Virus record (IMG/VR): IMGVR_UViG_3300047321_000135
Location: 1 to 59,005 of that record
Length of the DNA: 59,005 bases
DNA from: a virus
Direction: 5' to 3' (one strand)
In this document: positions 23,752 to 32,417 of the stretch, in pieces
How the letters are laid out: every line of letters begins with the position of its first letter
Numbering within the stretch: the stretch's first letter is position 1
Translations under genes and position numbers: made by a program
Notes under the pieces: model-generated
The model's database searches: none
What the model saw: only the letters and a program-made list of their open reading frames with translations
What the model was told of the DNA's origin: nothing

Positions 23752-24125
23752 GCCTGCCGCCACGGGTACGTAGAGATCCGGGTCTCCACCGGGGATATGT
23801 CCAGCATCCCGGCGCTTGACGCCATGCCCACCGCCCGCCGAAGCCGACGCCGCTCGTCGTCAGAGAGCATTACTCCGGTCTCGGAGTCGGCGTAGGACTG
23901 CAGCATGCCTCCCGCCTGCTCGGACCGAAGTCCGCCAGGGTTGGTCAGCACGCGAGCGGCCACCGTCAGGGCCACCGACTTGACGCCACGCTGTGGGGGA
24001 TCCGTGAGCCGGTCCCCCACTTCGCCGTAGAACGCGTCCTCGGTCAGGCTGTGCGCCAGTTCGCATTCAGCGTCTGTCAGCGGTCGCTTCAGCAGTGTCC
24101 GCAGTTCAGCCGTCAGAAACAGCAC
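23748..24125 (-). CDS. Head-tail connector/adaptor protein (gp6-like)
   Basis: 125 aa, all helical: LTAELRTLLKRPLTDAECEL, AHSLTEDAFYGEVGDR, GVKSVALTVAARVLTNPGGL, then SYADSETGVMLSDDER. The last segments (VAARVLTNPGG…S..AG…S..S) are characteristic of phage head-tail adaptors that extend the portal. Confidence 0.78.
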   Translation of the reverse strand: MLFLTAELRTLLKRPLTDAECELAHSLTEDAFYGEVGDRLTDPPQRGVKSVALTVAARVLTNPGGLRSEQAGGMLQSYADSETGVMLSDDERRRLRRAVGMASSAGMLDISPVETRISTYPWRQA

Positions 24126-24348
24126 TTCCGCCCGCCTTCCGTCGCGCGGGAGCGCGCTTGGCGACAGCCTTCTTCGCGACCGGCTTCGGAGCGGGCTCCG
24201 TAAGTCGCTTCACGGTGGGCGGCTCCAGCCACGCCTTCGGGTTGGTGATGAGTGCCTGTGCCCACTCCGGGACCTCGTCCGCGGGGCCGAACACGTGGCT
24301 CACGCCCGCGGAGTCCGTCACGTGGACGTTCGTTGCCAGGGTTGCCAT
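24106..24348 (-). CDS. Small head-associated protein with Lys/Ala-rich tail
   Basis: 80 aa. HVTDSAGVSHVFGPADEVPEW followed by PAPKPVAKKAVAKRAPARRK. Genes of this kind between capsid and adaptor are common in actinophages (often left as hypothetical). The basic tail could contact DNA. It overlaps the next gene by 20 bases. Confidence 0.7.
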   Translation of the reverse strand: MATLATNVHVTDSAGVSHVFGPADEVPEWAQALITNPKAWLEPPTVKRLTEPAPKPVAKKAVAKRAPARRKAGGSAVSDG

Positions 24349-24369
24349 GTGAGTGCCTCGCGTTTCAGA

Positions 24370-25389
24370 TCAGAGAACGTCAGCCTGGAAGGTGAGGTCC
24401 GGAGCCGCGACGACGGGCAGCGCGATAGCGGTAGCGCGGGTCCACACAGTCTGTGGATCCTCGCTCTTGTAGGCGCCGACGGCGACACCAGCAGCGTCGC
24501 CCGCCAGGCCGTAGCGCGGGTCGTCAGCCTCCACGGGGACGCCCCACAGGGTCTGACCCACGGCGTCGCCGAACTCCGGCAGGAAGAGGATCTTGTCCAC
24601 GGGGGTGACTCGCGTCGGGGTGCCGTTCACGGACACCTGTGCGTCGTAGACGATCACTGGAGGGACGTCGAAGTCGCTGAGGACGTTCGACAGGCCGTCC
24701 TTCGTCAGGACGGACGGCGTGGTGCCGTTGCTCGCCGCCATGGACAGGAGCTGTGCGTTCCGTCGCAGGTTGTTGTAGATCGTCCGCGACATCAGCGTGT
24801 ATGCGGGCAGTCGGCCGTTCGTCGCGACGTAGACGTCAAGCCACGCCTGGAAGTCGTCGTATGCCTTCGCCGTAGCGAAAGTGCTCCATGGGGTGGTGGC
24901 GGTCACGGAGTGCGCGGCGTTGCGGCCGAAGTCCACGGCCGCCTGAACACCGTTCTCGTTCAGGCTGACGCCGGCGGAGAACAGAGCCTCACCACGGGCG
25001 AGCTCCATTCGGGCTTCGATCTGGCGAGCCAGTCGGACGCCGTCGTCCAGCATCGCGTCACGGATCTCAGCGTTCTGAGTGTCGACGTTCCGGCGCCGAA
25101 TGCGCTCGTACTCGCCTACCGGGATCTTCCGCGAGATGGGCGGCAGTTCGCCGCTCACGCGGGCGCCACCGGGCCGGACGCCGACGTCAGACGACGCGTC
25201 GTAGGCACGGAAGGTCGCAGCCTCAGTCAGGCCACCGCCACCGCGAGTGAAGCGGTAGCTCAGGTCGTTGATGGTGCGATTGGGGAGCCACTGGTCCAAC
25301 GCGAAGGCGTTCTCTGGTCGGTCGGCTAGCGCCGCCCGCGCGTACCCGGTCAGTTCCGCCGGGGTCGCGAACTCGTCAATGAGCTGCAT
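24370..25389 (-). CDS. Major capsid protein
   Basis: 339 aa. MQLIDEFATPAELTGYARAA followed by LADRPENAF and WLPNRTINDLSYRF is the recognisable start of an actinophage capsid family with the HK97 fold (gpE-like). A long helix (NAEIRDAMLDDGVRLARQIE) corresponds to the spine helix and the C-terminal part to the A domain. It lies between the decoration protein and head completion genes. No protease gene is visible, and a scaffold gene is encoded separately. Confidence 0.9.
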   Translation of the reverse strand: MQLIDEFATPAELTGYARAALADRPENAFALDQWLPNRTINDLSYRFTRGGGGLTEAATFRAYDASSDVGVRPGGARVSGELPPISRKIPVGEYERIRRRNVDTQNAEIRDAMLDDGVRLARQIEARMELARGEALFSAGVSLNENGVQAAVDFGRNAAHSVTATTPWSTFATAKAYDDFQAWLDVYVATNGRLPAYTLMSRTIYNNLRRNAQLLSMAASNGTTPSVLTKDGLSNVLSDFDVPPVIVYDAQVSVNGTPTRVTPVDKILFLPEFGDAVGQTLWGVPVEADDPRYGLAGDAAGVAVGAYKSEDPQTVWTRATAIALPVVAAPDLTFQADVL

Positions 25390-25404
25390 GAAGTCTTACC
25401 TCTC

Positions 25405-25803
25405 TCAGATGAAGATGACGCGAGAGGCAAGGTCAACCTTGCCGGCAGCGTCGACGGCGACGGGGAGCTTGGACTCCTTGACGGCGCAGTGGACGAGCAT
25501 CGAGCCCACAGCGCTGGACAGGGTGGCTCCGCGACGGGTCACGACTTCCACACTGGTGAAGAGGAAGCCCACGAGGGTCTGACGGCCGTCGCTCGCGGCG
25601 TCGTCGTAGAGTCCGTACTTCCCGCCCGCAGTGATCTTGCCGAGCGGAATGCCGCTCTTGATGTAGCCGTCCGGGTAGTGGGTACCGGCGGTGAACTTGG
25701 TGACGTCGAGAGTCACGCTCAGGGCGATGTCGGTGCCGTGGTCGCCGGCGAGCCAGTCCCGCCGGTCCTGGCTGAACGACTCAGTGATGAGTCCGAGGTT
25801 CAT
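25405..25803 (-). CDS. Capsid decoration protein (lambda gpD-like)
   Basis: 132 aa. SGIPLGKITAGGKYGLYDD followed by DGRQTLVGFLF is the core of the gpD-type head decoration family, trimers that stabilise the expanded capsid. It lies directly upstream of the capsid gene in the same operon. Confidence 0.85.
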   Translation of the reverse strand: MNLGLITESFSQDRRDWLAGDHGTDIALSVTLDVTKFTAGTHYPDGYIKSGIPLGKITAGGKYGLYDDAASDGRQTLVGFLFTSVEVVTRRGATLSSAVGSMLVHCAVKESKLPVAVDAAGKVDLASRVIFI

Positions 25804-25824
25804 GGGTCCTCCTGTGAGGGTCGG

Positions 25825-26376
25825 TTAGTTCTTGCCGTGACGCTGGCGGTACAGGTCCGCACCGGTAGCGGTCGAGCGGGTGTTGCCGCCTACGTCGCCC
25901 CCACGGTCGCCACCCGCGCGAGGCGGAGGCGGAGGGGTGCCGAGGGCTGAGGGTGCGAAGTCCTTCAGCAGGTCATCCGCATCGGTCTCCAGCTCCTCCT
26001 TCGTGGAACCCTGAAGGCGCCGCGCCTGTGCGGGCGTGAGGCCCTTCTCAGCGGCCACGGTGATCCGAAGTGCTTCCGCGCGTGCCTCGTCCCGCTCGCG
26101 TTCAGCGGTGAGGCGCGCAGCGTCCGCGGCGTCCTTCTCTGCCTGAAGCCGCTCAGCGTCGGTCAGATCCGCGGCCTTACGGGCGTTCAGCTCCGTCTCA
26201 ATCGCGCGCAGGCGCTCCAGCTCCGAAGCGTCAGGCGCCTGTGACGCACGCTGCTCATGCTTGCGAGACTGGAACTTCCAGTACGCCGCCTGATGTTCCG
26301 CGGACATGTCCGCAGTCGGGGTGTTGTCCGGGTAGCCGTGCTCGTTGACGGCAGGCGGAGTCTCTGGCTCAGGCAT
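25825..26376 (-). CDS. Capsid scaffold protein
   Basis: 183 aa. Acidic Pro-rich start, then a long charged helix (residues about 35-115, ELERLRAIETELNARKAADL) and a Gly/Pro-rich end. This layout and the place between MuF and decoration genes identify a scaffold, which guides procapsid assembly and then leaves. Confidence 0.85.
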   Translation of the reverse strand: MPEPETPPAVNEHGYPDNTPTADMSAEHQAAYWKFQSRKHEQRASQAPDASELERLRAIETELNARKAADLTDAERLQAEKDAADAARLTAERERDEARAEALRITVAAEKGLTPAQARRLQGSTKEELETDADDLLKDFAPSALGTPPPPPRAGGDRGGDVGGNTRSTATGADLYRQRHGKN

Positions 26377-26417
26377 GTTGGTTTCCCCTGTCGGGAGTCG
26401 TCAGCCCATGGCGGGCG

Positions 26418-27224
26418 TCAGGTCGGAAGGTTGATGTCGTCGGGTCCGGTGAACCGCTGTCCGCGGTAGCCCAGAACGGGGCCGATCTCGCCGTGGTCGT
26501 TCGAGACGATGATCTTTCGGTAGTCGACCGCTCGTCCTCCGCGGTCCGACTTGCCGAGAGCCTCTTCCACGAGGTCGTGTATGCGCTCTAGCTTCTCTTC
26601 GTCGATGACCTGGCCCGGATCCTCGTCGGCCGTCACCAACTTCACGAGGCAGTCACAGCCGGGATGGATCGGCGCCAGGTTGCGTTTGTGGTAGCGCTGC
26701 GTGGACGCGATCATGCAGAGAGCGCAGTCGTACTCCCCCTGCAGCTCCCGGACGGTGTACGAGAAGCGCGGCATGTCGTCGCCCACTTCGCGCACCGTGT
26801 GCGTTCGCGCTAGCTGAAGATCAGTCTTTGCGATCGTCTCCAGTCGGTGCGCTCCACGGTCCAGAGCGACGTCAAAGGGGACGTCGCTCTCCAGGGCAGC
26901 CCACACATCCTTGAAGGGACGCCGGTAGACCTCTTCGGGGTCGACGTCGCGTAGCGCACGTCCGGTCACCTTGTCGAAGTCGAGGTCTACTCGGCTGCCT
27001 CCGCCGATATCGCGGTAGGTCTGCTCCAGGTAGGTCGTCGTTAGGGCGGCTATCTGGCGCTCTCCCGCGAGCAGCACGGGAAGTGCTGTGCGCTGGAAGC
27101 GACGGACATCACCGGACCGCCAGGAGCCCAGATCGGTCCAGGAGCGGCCGACGCGACCGAGGACGCTTGCCCACACGCCGCTGACGGCTGTTCCGTACTG
27201 ACGGTCAAGCCGCGTCAGGGACAT
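26418..27224 (-). CDS. MuF-like minor head protein
   Basis: 268 aa, overlapping the portal 3' end. CALCMIASTQRYHKRNLAPI followed by HPGCDC near residues 190-215 is the Cys/His signature of the Mu gpF domain. MuF proteins sit inside the head near the portal. I take ATG 27224; a GTG two codons earlier is possible and neither has a strong ribosome site. Confidence 0.82.
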   Translation of the reverse strand: MSLTRLDRQYGTAVSGVWASVLGRVGRSWTDLGSWRSGDVRRFQRTALPVLLAGERQIAALTTTYLEQTYRDIGGGSRVDLDFDKVTGRALRDVDPEEVYRRPFKDVWAALESDVPFDVALDRGAHRLETIAKTDLQLARTHTVREVGDDMPRFSYTVRELQGEYDCALCMIASTQRYHKRNLAPIHPGCDCLVKLVTADEDPGQVIDEEKLERIHDLVEEALGKSDRGGRAVDYRKIIVSNDHGEIGPVLGYRGQRFTGPDDINLPT

Positions 27225-28728
27225 TGTCACGTCCGATCATGGTCGGCTCGTTCTTCGGGGGCTGCTTCGCGTCGCGCTTGGCCTGGAGGGACGCGGGCTG
27301 CGGGTCGGTCGCCGGCGTCGCATTGAGAGCGTCTGCCGCGCGGTCGATCTCCATGCGCGCGATCTGTGCGGGCGTGTAACCCATGTCCTCCATGCGCTGA
27401 CGCCAGGGAACGCCGGCCGACGCCTTCTTCACAGCTGCGTCAGCCAGTTCGGAGATCGTCCGCGACTCAGGGTCACGCCAGATAGTCTCAGCGCTCCAGG
27501 CGGTCGCGCGGGTCTCGTCGCCGGCGACCTTGAAGGCCAGGCGCATGACGTTTTCCCACGACTCACCGAAGGTGCGCTGACGGTCTCTGACCTTGCTGAT
27601 GAGGCCGGTCTCCGCGGCCTTCAGAGCGTCGCCGCTCACGTTGACGACGGCGCCGATCAGGTAATGCGGGGGCGTCCGGCTGATAGCGGCCAGATCCTGA
27701 ACGGCAGCTTCGACGGCACGGACGTACGGGACGAGGTCCGTCGCGGAGAACTCTCCGAACTTCACGTCGGGGTTGTCGGTCGTCCAGAGCTTGCGAATGT
27801 CCAGCTGGAAAGGCTGAATCGCTGCGCCCGTAAGCGGGTCCTCGTCGACCTCCAGGCCGGCGGCGTACCGCTGACGGAAGGCTCCGTACTTCATGGCCGC
27901 AATCAGGTTGATCAGCGACAGGTTGATGCGGTTCTGGATCGACAGAACGTCTTCGTGCTCCGCGAAACCTTCCGGTCTCCGGTTGCGTCGGTTGATGAAG
28001 GGGACGAGCGGGACCATGCCCAGTTCGTTTTTCCGGTAGCCGTCAGGCTGCGTCGGGAGCGCCAGGGCATCCCACCCGCGGAGTTCAGCCGCGCGGCCGG
28101 AGAAGGTCGGGGACGCTGTCTTCGTGGTGAACTCATGGACCTCTGACGGCGTCCAGAGCGTCGCCCGGGTGTTGCCGGTCCAGTCGTCGCGCCAGAGCTT
28201 CAGGCCAGCGGCCAGCTTCCGGCGGTTGCCCTGCTCATGCTCCACGGCCACCTGTGTGGGCGTCTCGTGGGTCAGTACCGGTCGGCCGTCGTCGCCACGT
28301 TCGACGAGGACAAAGGCCCTGCGCTGCGACATGGCGCCGTAGTGGACGAGAGCCGAGTCCGCGTCCATCGAGTTCTCTTGCCAGATCCTATTAGCCTCTT
28401 TGTCGGAGACCTTCGCGCCGTCGGACGACTTGCTGTCCGGGTCGTCGAAGCGGAAACCGTCGACGCCCAGCCGCTCGCCTGGCGAGTCGATGACAAGCGA
28501 CAACCAGTTGGTCCGGGCGTCCCGCATCCACTCGGCAATTTCCTTCGGATCAACGCCCGGGACGTGCGGCAGCTTAGGCTTGCCCTCCGCGGCCTTGCGC
28601 AGAGAGGTCAGCCCGGGAGTTACCTCTCCGTCGACGTCGCGCGAGTCGTCACGCTCGTCCAGGAGCTTTTTGCCGAGACGCTGAAGCCACCATCCGGGAG
28701 ACTCCACCTTCGTGGCGTCGATAGGCAC
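27205..28728 (-). CDS. Portal protein (SPP1-like)
   Basis: 507 aa. It follows the large terminase gene by 12 bp. The helical mid-section (LSIQNRINLSLINLIAAMKY), the HEDVL and RTPPHYLIGAVVNVSGDALK segments fit SPP1-type portals, the twelve-fold ring through which DNA is packaged. The long C-terminus is polar and disordered. Confidence 0.88.
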   Translation of the reverse strand: MPIDATKVESPGWWLQRLGKKLLDERDDSRDVDGEVTPGLTSLRKAAEGKPKLPHVPGVDPKEIAEWMRDARTNWLSLVIDSPGERLGVDGFRFDDPDSKSSDGAKVSDKEANRIWQENSMDADSALVHYGAMSQRRAFVLVERGDDGRPVLTHETPTQVAVEHEQGNRRKLAAGLKLWRDDWTGNTRATLWTPSEVHEFTTKTASPTFSGRAAELRGWDALALPTQPDGYRKNELGMVPLVPFINRRNRRPEGFAEHEDVLSIQNRINLSLINLIAAMKYGAFRQRYAAGLEVDEDPLTGAAIQPFQLDIRKLWTTDNPDVKFGEFSATDLVPYVRAVEAAVQDLAAISRTPPHYLIGAVVNVSGDALKAAETGLISKVRDRQRTFGESWENVMRLAFKVAGDETRATAWSAETIWRDPESRTISELADAAVKKASAGVPWRQRMEDMGYTPAQIARMEIDRAADALNATPATDPQPASLQAKRDAKQPPKNEPTMIGRDNVPDAA

Positions 28729-28740
28729 TAGTGGACCTCC

Positions 28741-30456
28741 TTAGAAGGCGACGAGGCGGCCAGTCCGCTTCTTTCGCTTGGTGATTCCTGCAGCGACGGC
28801 GTCAGCGCGACACTCGTAGGCGAGAGTGGCGCTCATGGCGGCGTCGATCTTCTTAGGGCTCTTGGGGTGTTCCTTGCCGATGCCGATGTGCCGGTTGCCG
28901 CCCATCGGGCGACGCTTGGCGTTCAGGACGTGGCGAGAGAGCGCCAGGCCCTTGCGGGCAAATGGGGTGTCTACGTCGTCGGCCTTGTCGACGCCGGCCC
29001 ACGACAGGCCCTGGTCGTCTACAGCCTCCGTGAAGCGGTTGAGTGCTTGCTCCATGGCGGTAGGGCGGTTCGTCCACCACTCCAGCGGACGAGACTGCAC
29101 GGCCTTGACCTGAAGGTCTTCCGCGTAGTCGCGGGTCCAGGCGTCCACATAGTCCTGCCAGTGCGGAGGGTCGCAGTAGAAGCCAGCAACCTCGTAGCGG
29201 CTGAAGGCGTCGGCCACAGCGGCATTAACCGACTCGCGGTCAACCTGCCAGCCGTCACCTTCAGGGCCTTCGGGTTTCTCCCACACTCCAAGTAGCTGGA
29301 GATGCCCGTCAGACACGCGGCATGCCGTCAACGCCGTGGCGTCGTCACGGATTGAGCCGTCGAAGCCGAGCGTGATCAACTCGCCCGTGGCTATCTCCTC
29401 CGGGAGGCGGCACAGCTCCCACGCATCAGGGTCCATCCACGCATCGGAGGAGGACGTCCGGCTGTTGAGGAAGTACCTCTTGCCGTCTGCGGAGTCGTTA
29501 CGCAGGTCGTAGAAGTCGTCGACGAGGGTGTCTTCGTCGATCCACTCCATCGCGTCGCCGTAGGCGTCACGGAGGGCTGCGCGGAGTTCGACCTCGTTCT
29601 TCAAGTCCTTGACGACGCCGTAACGGTGGTCGTACATGAGACGAGCACGCCCGCGCTTTTTACGACCCTCGCGGATCGCTTCGGCCTCTTCGTAGGTGCG
29701 CTCAGCGACGGAGTCTTGCCCCGGGGCAAACATGGTGGTCGTTTCGAGATACCACGTCTGCGCGATCTTCTTCCGCTTGCGAAGGTTACGCGTCACCGTG
29801 GCGTACATCCGCCGTAGTTCTGGGGTGTTGTATAGGTGGGTCTCGTCGAAGCAAACCCAGGTTTCCTTGCCGCCGTCCTTCGAGGAGCTGGAGGCGGTTG
29901 ACGGAGTGATCTCTCCACCGTCGGGAAGGTTGATCTTCGTAAGACCTGGGTCGACGTTCGGGACGTGGCTCAGGCGCGACGCCTCGTCGGTCAGGTTGAA
30001 GTAGATCGTGTCGTAGACGTTGCCGGTCTGGCCTTCTTCGGTGGCCATGATCCGGAGGTACGGCACGGTGACCGGTCGGCCCATCGGCTCGCCGGCTTCG
30101 TAGACGTACTCAAAACCGAGCCCCCACGGATCGCGGTAGACCTCCCCACCCTCTGCCCAGCCGGAGAAGCGGCAGGGGCCGAAGGCTTCGAAGAGGCCAA
30201 GCCGCGCGCCCAGCCCAGACTTGTCACAGCCCTTCGGGCGGGAGAAGAACGCGGAGTCGTACAGCATCCGCCCGCGGTCCTCGTCAACGGCGTAGCAGTC
30301 GACAACGAAACCTGTGTACTCGTCTCCGTGGGAGACAGGCATGCCCTGGACGTCGCCAGGGCCGTGGACGACGAAGTACTCCATCCACGCGACCGCAAGC
30401 CAGCCCAGAGAGCGGGATCGGTCGTGTCCAGGGGCGCGTACCGTGACGTGCGGCAT
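28741..30456 (-). CDS. Terminase large subunit
   Basis: 571 aa. Around residue 90, SRPKGCDKSGLGA is the Walker A region of the packaging ATPase. ETWVCFDETHLY around residue 205 is Walker B with the catalytic Glu. The C-terminal nuclease has LGFDGSIRDDATAL (first Asp) and KKIDAAMSATLAYE (last Asp). It cuts and pumps genomic DNA into the procapsid through the portal. The length suits a full-size TerL. Confidence 0.93.
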   Translation of the reverse strand: MPHVTVRAPGHDRSRSLGWLAVAWMEYFVVHGPGDVQGMPVSHGDEYTGFVVDCYAVDEDRGRMLYDSAFFSRPKGCDKSGLGARLGLFEAFGPCRFSGWAEGGEVYRDPWGLGFEYVYEAGEPMGRPVTVPYLRIMATEEGQTGNVYDTIYFNLTDEASRLSHVPNVDPGLTKINLPDGGEITPSTASSSSKDGGKETWVCFDETHLYNTPELRRMYATVTRNLRKRKKIAQTWYLETTTMFAPGQDSVAERTYEEAEAIREGRKKRGRARLMYDHRYGVVKDLKNEVELRAALRDAYGDAMEWIDEDTLVDDFYDLRNDSADGKRYFLNSRTSSSDAWMDPDAWELCRLPEEIATGELITLGFDGSIRDDATALTACRVSDGHLQLLGVWEKPEGPEGDGWQVDRESVNAAVADAFSRYEVAGFYCDPPHWQDYVDAWTRDYAEDLQVKAVQSRPLEWWTNRPTAMEQALNRFTEAVDDQGLSWAGVDKADDVDTPFARKGLALSRHVLNAKRRPMGGNRHIGIGKEHPKSPKKIDAAMSATLAYECRADAVAAGITKRKKRTGRLVAF

Positions 30457-30475
30457 CGACGCCCCCTCTCGTTGG

Positions 30476-30937
30476 TTAGCCGGTCAGCCTCGCTCGTCGT
30501 GAGTTGATGTCGGAGACGTTCTGAGGGGCCTGTACGGGCGCCTGACGGGCTGGCGTGGGGTCGTCGACCTTGAGCTTCAGACGCGCCCTGTCCTCCGGCG
30601 TAGCGCCGAATTTCGCGGCCCTGAGACGCACTTCAGCGGCTAGCGTCCACTGGCCCTTGGACCACATGGACGTGTGCATGAGTGCCGTGTCCAGGAGGAA
30701 AGCCCAGTCGGTGTCCGTGAAGGTCGATGCCTGCGGGGACTCGCGCCAGGTCTGCCACCACGCGACGGTCATGGGGTGCCACTCGTAGAGGTTGCCCTCC
30801 TTGTCGGACCCTAGGACTCCTTCAGGGAGTTCAGGTCCGCGTACCTCGTCGTCAGGGGTGATGACCGTCTCCGGGTCCGCAGCGTTTCGCCGGCGGCGCT
30901 TGGAGGGGTCCTTCGGGGCGGGTCCGCGGCCGGCCAT
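30476..30937 (-). CDS. Terminase small subunit
   Basis: 153 aa. MAGRGPAPKDPSKRRRRNAA is the basic start characteristic of P27-type small terminases. WHPMTVAWWQTWRESPQAST and the following helices are also typical. It recognises the packaging site and is directly upstream of TerL. Confidence 0.9.
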   Translation of the reverse strand: MAGRGPAPKDPSKRRRRNAADPETVITPDDEVRGPELPEGVLGSDKEGNLYEWHPMTVAWWQTWRESPQASTFTDTDWAFLLDTALMHTSMWSKGQWTLAAEVRLRAAKFGATPEDRARLKLKVDDPTPARQAPVQAPQNVSDINSRRARLTG

Positions 30938-31131
30938 CAGGTCACGTCCAGGGTGGCCGTGGTGGTGATGACGTACCTCGCGCCGGTCCCGTCTTTCATG
31001 TGCTCAAAGACGTCAGTGAACGTCGGGTCTGTGAAGTCCACATCCAACGGATTTACCTCGTCGATGACGAGCATAAATGGCGCAGGGTCGTCGGGGGTCG
31101 ACGGAAGGTGCATCACCTGAAGACGTGCCAT
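30937..31131 (-). CDS. Hypothetical small protein upstream of terminase
   Basis: 64 aa (MARLQVMHLPSTPDDPAPFM). Acidic, beta-rich (FMLVIDEVNPLDVDF). It shares one base with the terminase start, so it is co-transcribed. Family unknown. Confidence 0.68.
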   Translation of the reverse strand: MARLQVMHLPSTPDDPAPFMLVIDEVNPLDVDFTDPTFTDVFEHMKDGTGARYVITTTATLDVT

Positions 31132-31140
31132 GGAAGGTAC

Positions 31141-31179
31141 CTCCCGGGTAGGGGCAGCAGTTGCCGCCCATGCCGGGAG
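31141..31179 (-). terminator. Hairpin just after the Prim-Pol stop
   Basis: CTCCCGG / CCGGGAG arms enclosing about 25 bases, starting next to the stop codon. No T run, so it may only attenuate transcription into the terminase genes. Confidence 0.45.
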
Positions 31180-31785
31180 CTACTGCGTCAGCTTGGTCAC
31201 CACCGCGGAGAGGTCCGCGAGGATCGACGGGGAAGAGCCATGTCGGCGACCCGTCATAGTGATGTAGCGGCCGGTCCCGTAGATCTCCACGGCCGTACCG
31301 TCGGGGCGTCGGATGCGCCGTCCATGTCGGACGTCAGCGCGACCCCAGATATGCAGCCCGTCGCCGGACGGGGAAACCTCTACGTAGGTGGCTCCCGCGT
31401 CGCGGAGAATGGCTGCAGCCCACGGGGCGAGTTGCCCGGTGAGTGTGTTCATGCAGTGGTCCAGGTCGATACAGACCACGTCGTCGACGTCGGAGAGGAC
31501 GAAGCCCAGACCGACGCCGGCCGTCGACTTCACGGCCTCTGTGTAGCTGCTCCACGTCCGCGGGTCGGTGCTGGACGCCGGCATGTCGCCAATCGTCAGC
31601 GGGATCTTCGTGGAGGAGCGCCGTACCCACCTGTCGCGGGTCGTCAGCTCCACGGGGAGCGGGTTGTTCTTCGCCGCGCGATGCGACGCCACACGGCAGC
31701 GCGTGGAGCACGTCCGCGCGTGCGACCTGGCGGTAATAGGCATGTCGCCCCCGCACCAGTCGCATACTCGGTCGTCTCGCATCAT
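31180..31785 (-). CDS. Prim-Pol (AEP-type primase-polymerase) domain protein
   Basis: 201 aa. N-terminal Cys cluster CDWCGG … TCSTRC, a small FCS-like zinc finger. Then VVCIDLDHC (metal-binding DxD), EVSPSGDGLHIWG (SxDGxH) and VEIYGTGRYITMTG, the conserved blocks of archaeo-eukaryotic Prim-Pol enzymes that make primers and extend them. It stands alone next to the terminase genes, far from the replication genes at 49-54 kb. The leaderless start at ATG 31785 has TACACT 6 bases upstream. Confidence 0.82.
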   Translation of the reverse strand: MMRDDRVCDWCGGDMPITARSHARTCSTRCRVASHRAAKNNPLPVELTTRDRWVRRSSTKIPLTIGDMPASSTDPRTWSSYTEAVKSTAGVGLGFVLSDVDDVVCIDLDHCMNTLTGQLAPWAAAILRDAGATYVEVSPSGDGLHIWGRADVRHGRRIRRPDGTAVEIYGTGRYITMTGRRHGSSPSILADLSAVVTKLTQ

Positions 31786-32049
31786 GGCTCCAGTGTAGCA
31801 GCGGCGTGTAACACTTTCAGGTGTTTGACCTGCAAGAATCGTCAGAGAGACAAGAGCCGGCGAGTAACACTTAGCGCCTCCCGTGGCCCTCAGATGCCCC
31901 TAGAAAGCCCTGTGCGGGCGTCTGACGGCCTCCCAGCCGGCGCAGCTCCGCGGCTCAATTCCAAGTCCCCAGACCCGTACAGACAGCGAACACCAGCACT
32001 CTTACGGTCTTCAAGGCGGGCCGGCGGGGGTCACCCCCCTGGCTATGGG
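31786..32049 (-). promoter_or_regulatory. 264-bp intergenic region: Prim-Pol promoter and direct repeats
   Basis: TACACT (31792-31797 on the minus strand) gives a leaderless promoter for Prim-Pol. GTAACACTT occurs twice, at 31808-31816 and 31864-31872, 56 bp apart. A GGGGGTCACCCCC palindrome lies near 32028-32040. No gene seen. A cos site would be expected in or near this stretch but is not identifiable by eye. Confidence 0.5.
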
Positions 32050-32307
32050 CTAGTCGATCTTGGCAGTGAAGCCGGCGCGAGCCTCGCGACGATCACCGTC
32101 CGCGTGCTCTCCCCTGATCTCCAGGCGAGCCGGCACGAGCGTCAGCGTGATCGTCGTCAGCGTTCGATCAGCCTTCGTTCCAACGTTGATCTTTGGTGCT
32201 CTTGCGAGACGACCAACGTCAACACCGTTGACGCTCACGCGCGTGACCATGAGTCCGTCCTCGCCCGTGTCCTCTGCCTCCTCCAGCACCACGTGTGCGC
32301 CACTCAT
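32050..32307 (-). CDS. Hypothetical small protein
   Basis: 85 aa from ATG 32307 (AGGAG 5 bases upstream). A single beta-rich domain: VTRVSVNGVDVGRL, TTITLTLVPARLEIRGE. It resembles small early proteins seen in actinophages (similar to DUF-type 'RVxVxGxDV' proteins) but I cannot name it. Overlaps the stop of the 37-aa gene. Confidence 0.68.
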   Translation of the reverse strand: MSGAHVVLEEAEDTGEDGLMVTRVSVNGVDVGRLARAPKINVGTKADRTLTTITLTLVPARLEIRGEHADGDRREARAGFTAKID

Positions 32308-32417
32308 GGGCGCTCCTGTGCGGGTGCCCATGCACGGTCACACGTCCTGTGTGAGCACACCTGCATGTGGTACTCCCTGTACAGCAGCCTGTGCACCCAA
32401 TGGGTAAGGCGTGCCAT
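32304..32417 (-). CDS. 37-aa hypothetical peptide
   Basis: MARLTHWVHRLLYREYHMQV followed by CSHRTCDRAWAPAQERP. ATG 32417 overlaps the HNH stop (TGATG) with GGAGG 4 bases upstream, and its own stop overlaps the next ATG. The coupling on both sides is the main evidence. Basic and possibly amphipathic. Confidence 0.5.
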   Translation of the reverse strand: MARLTHWVHRLLYREYHMQVCSHRTCDRAWAPAQERP

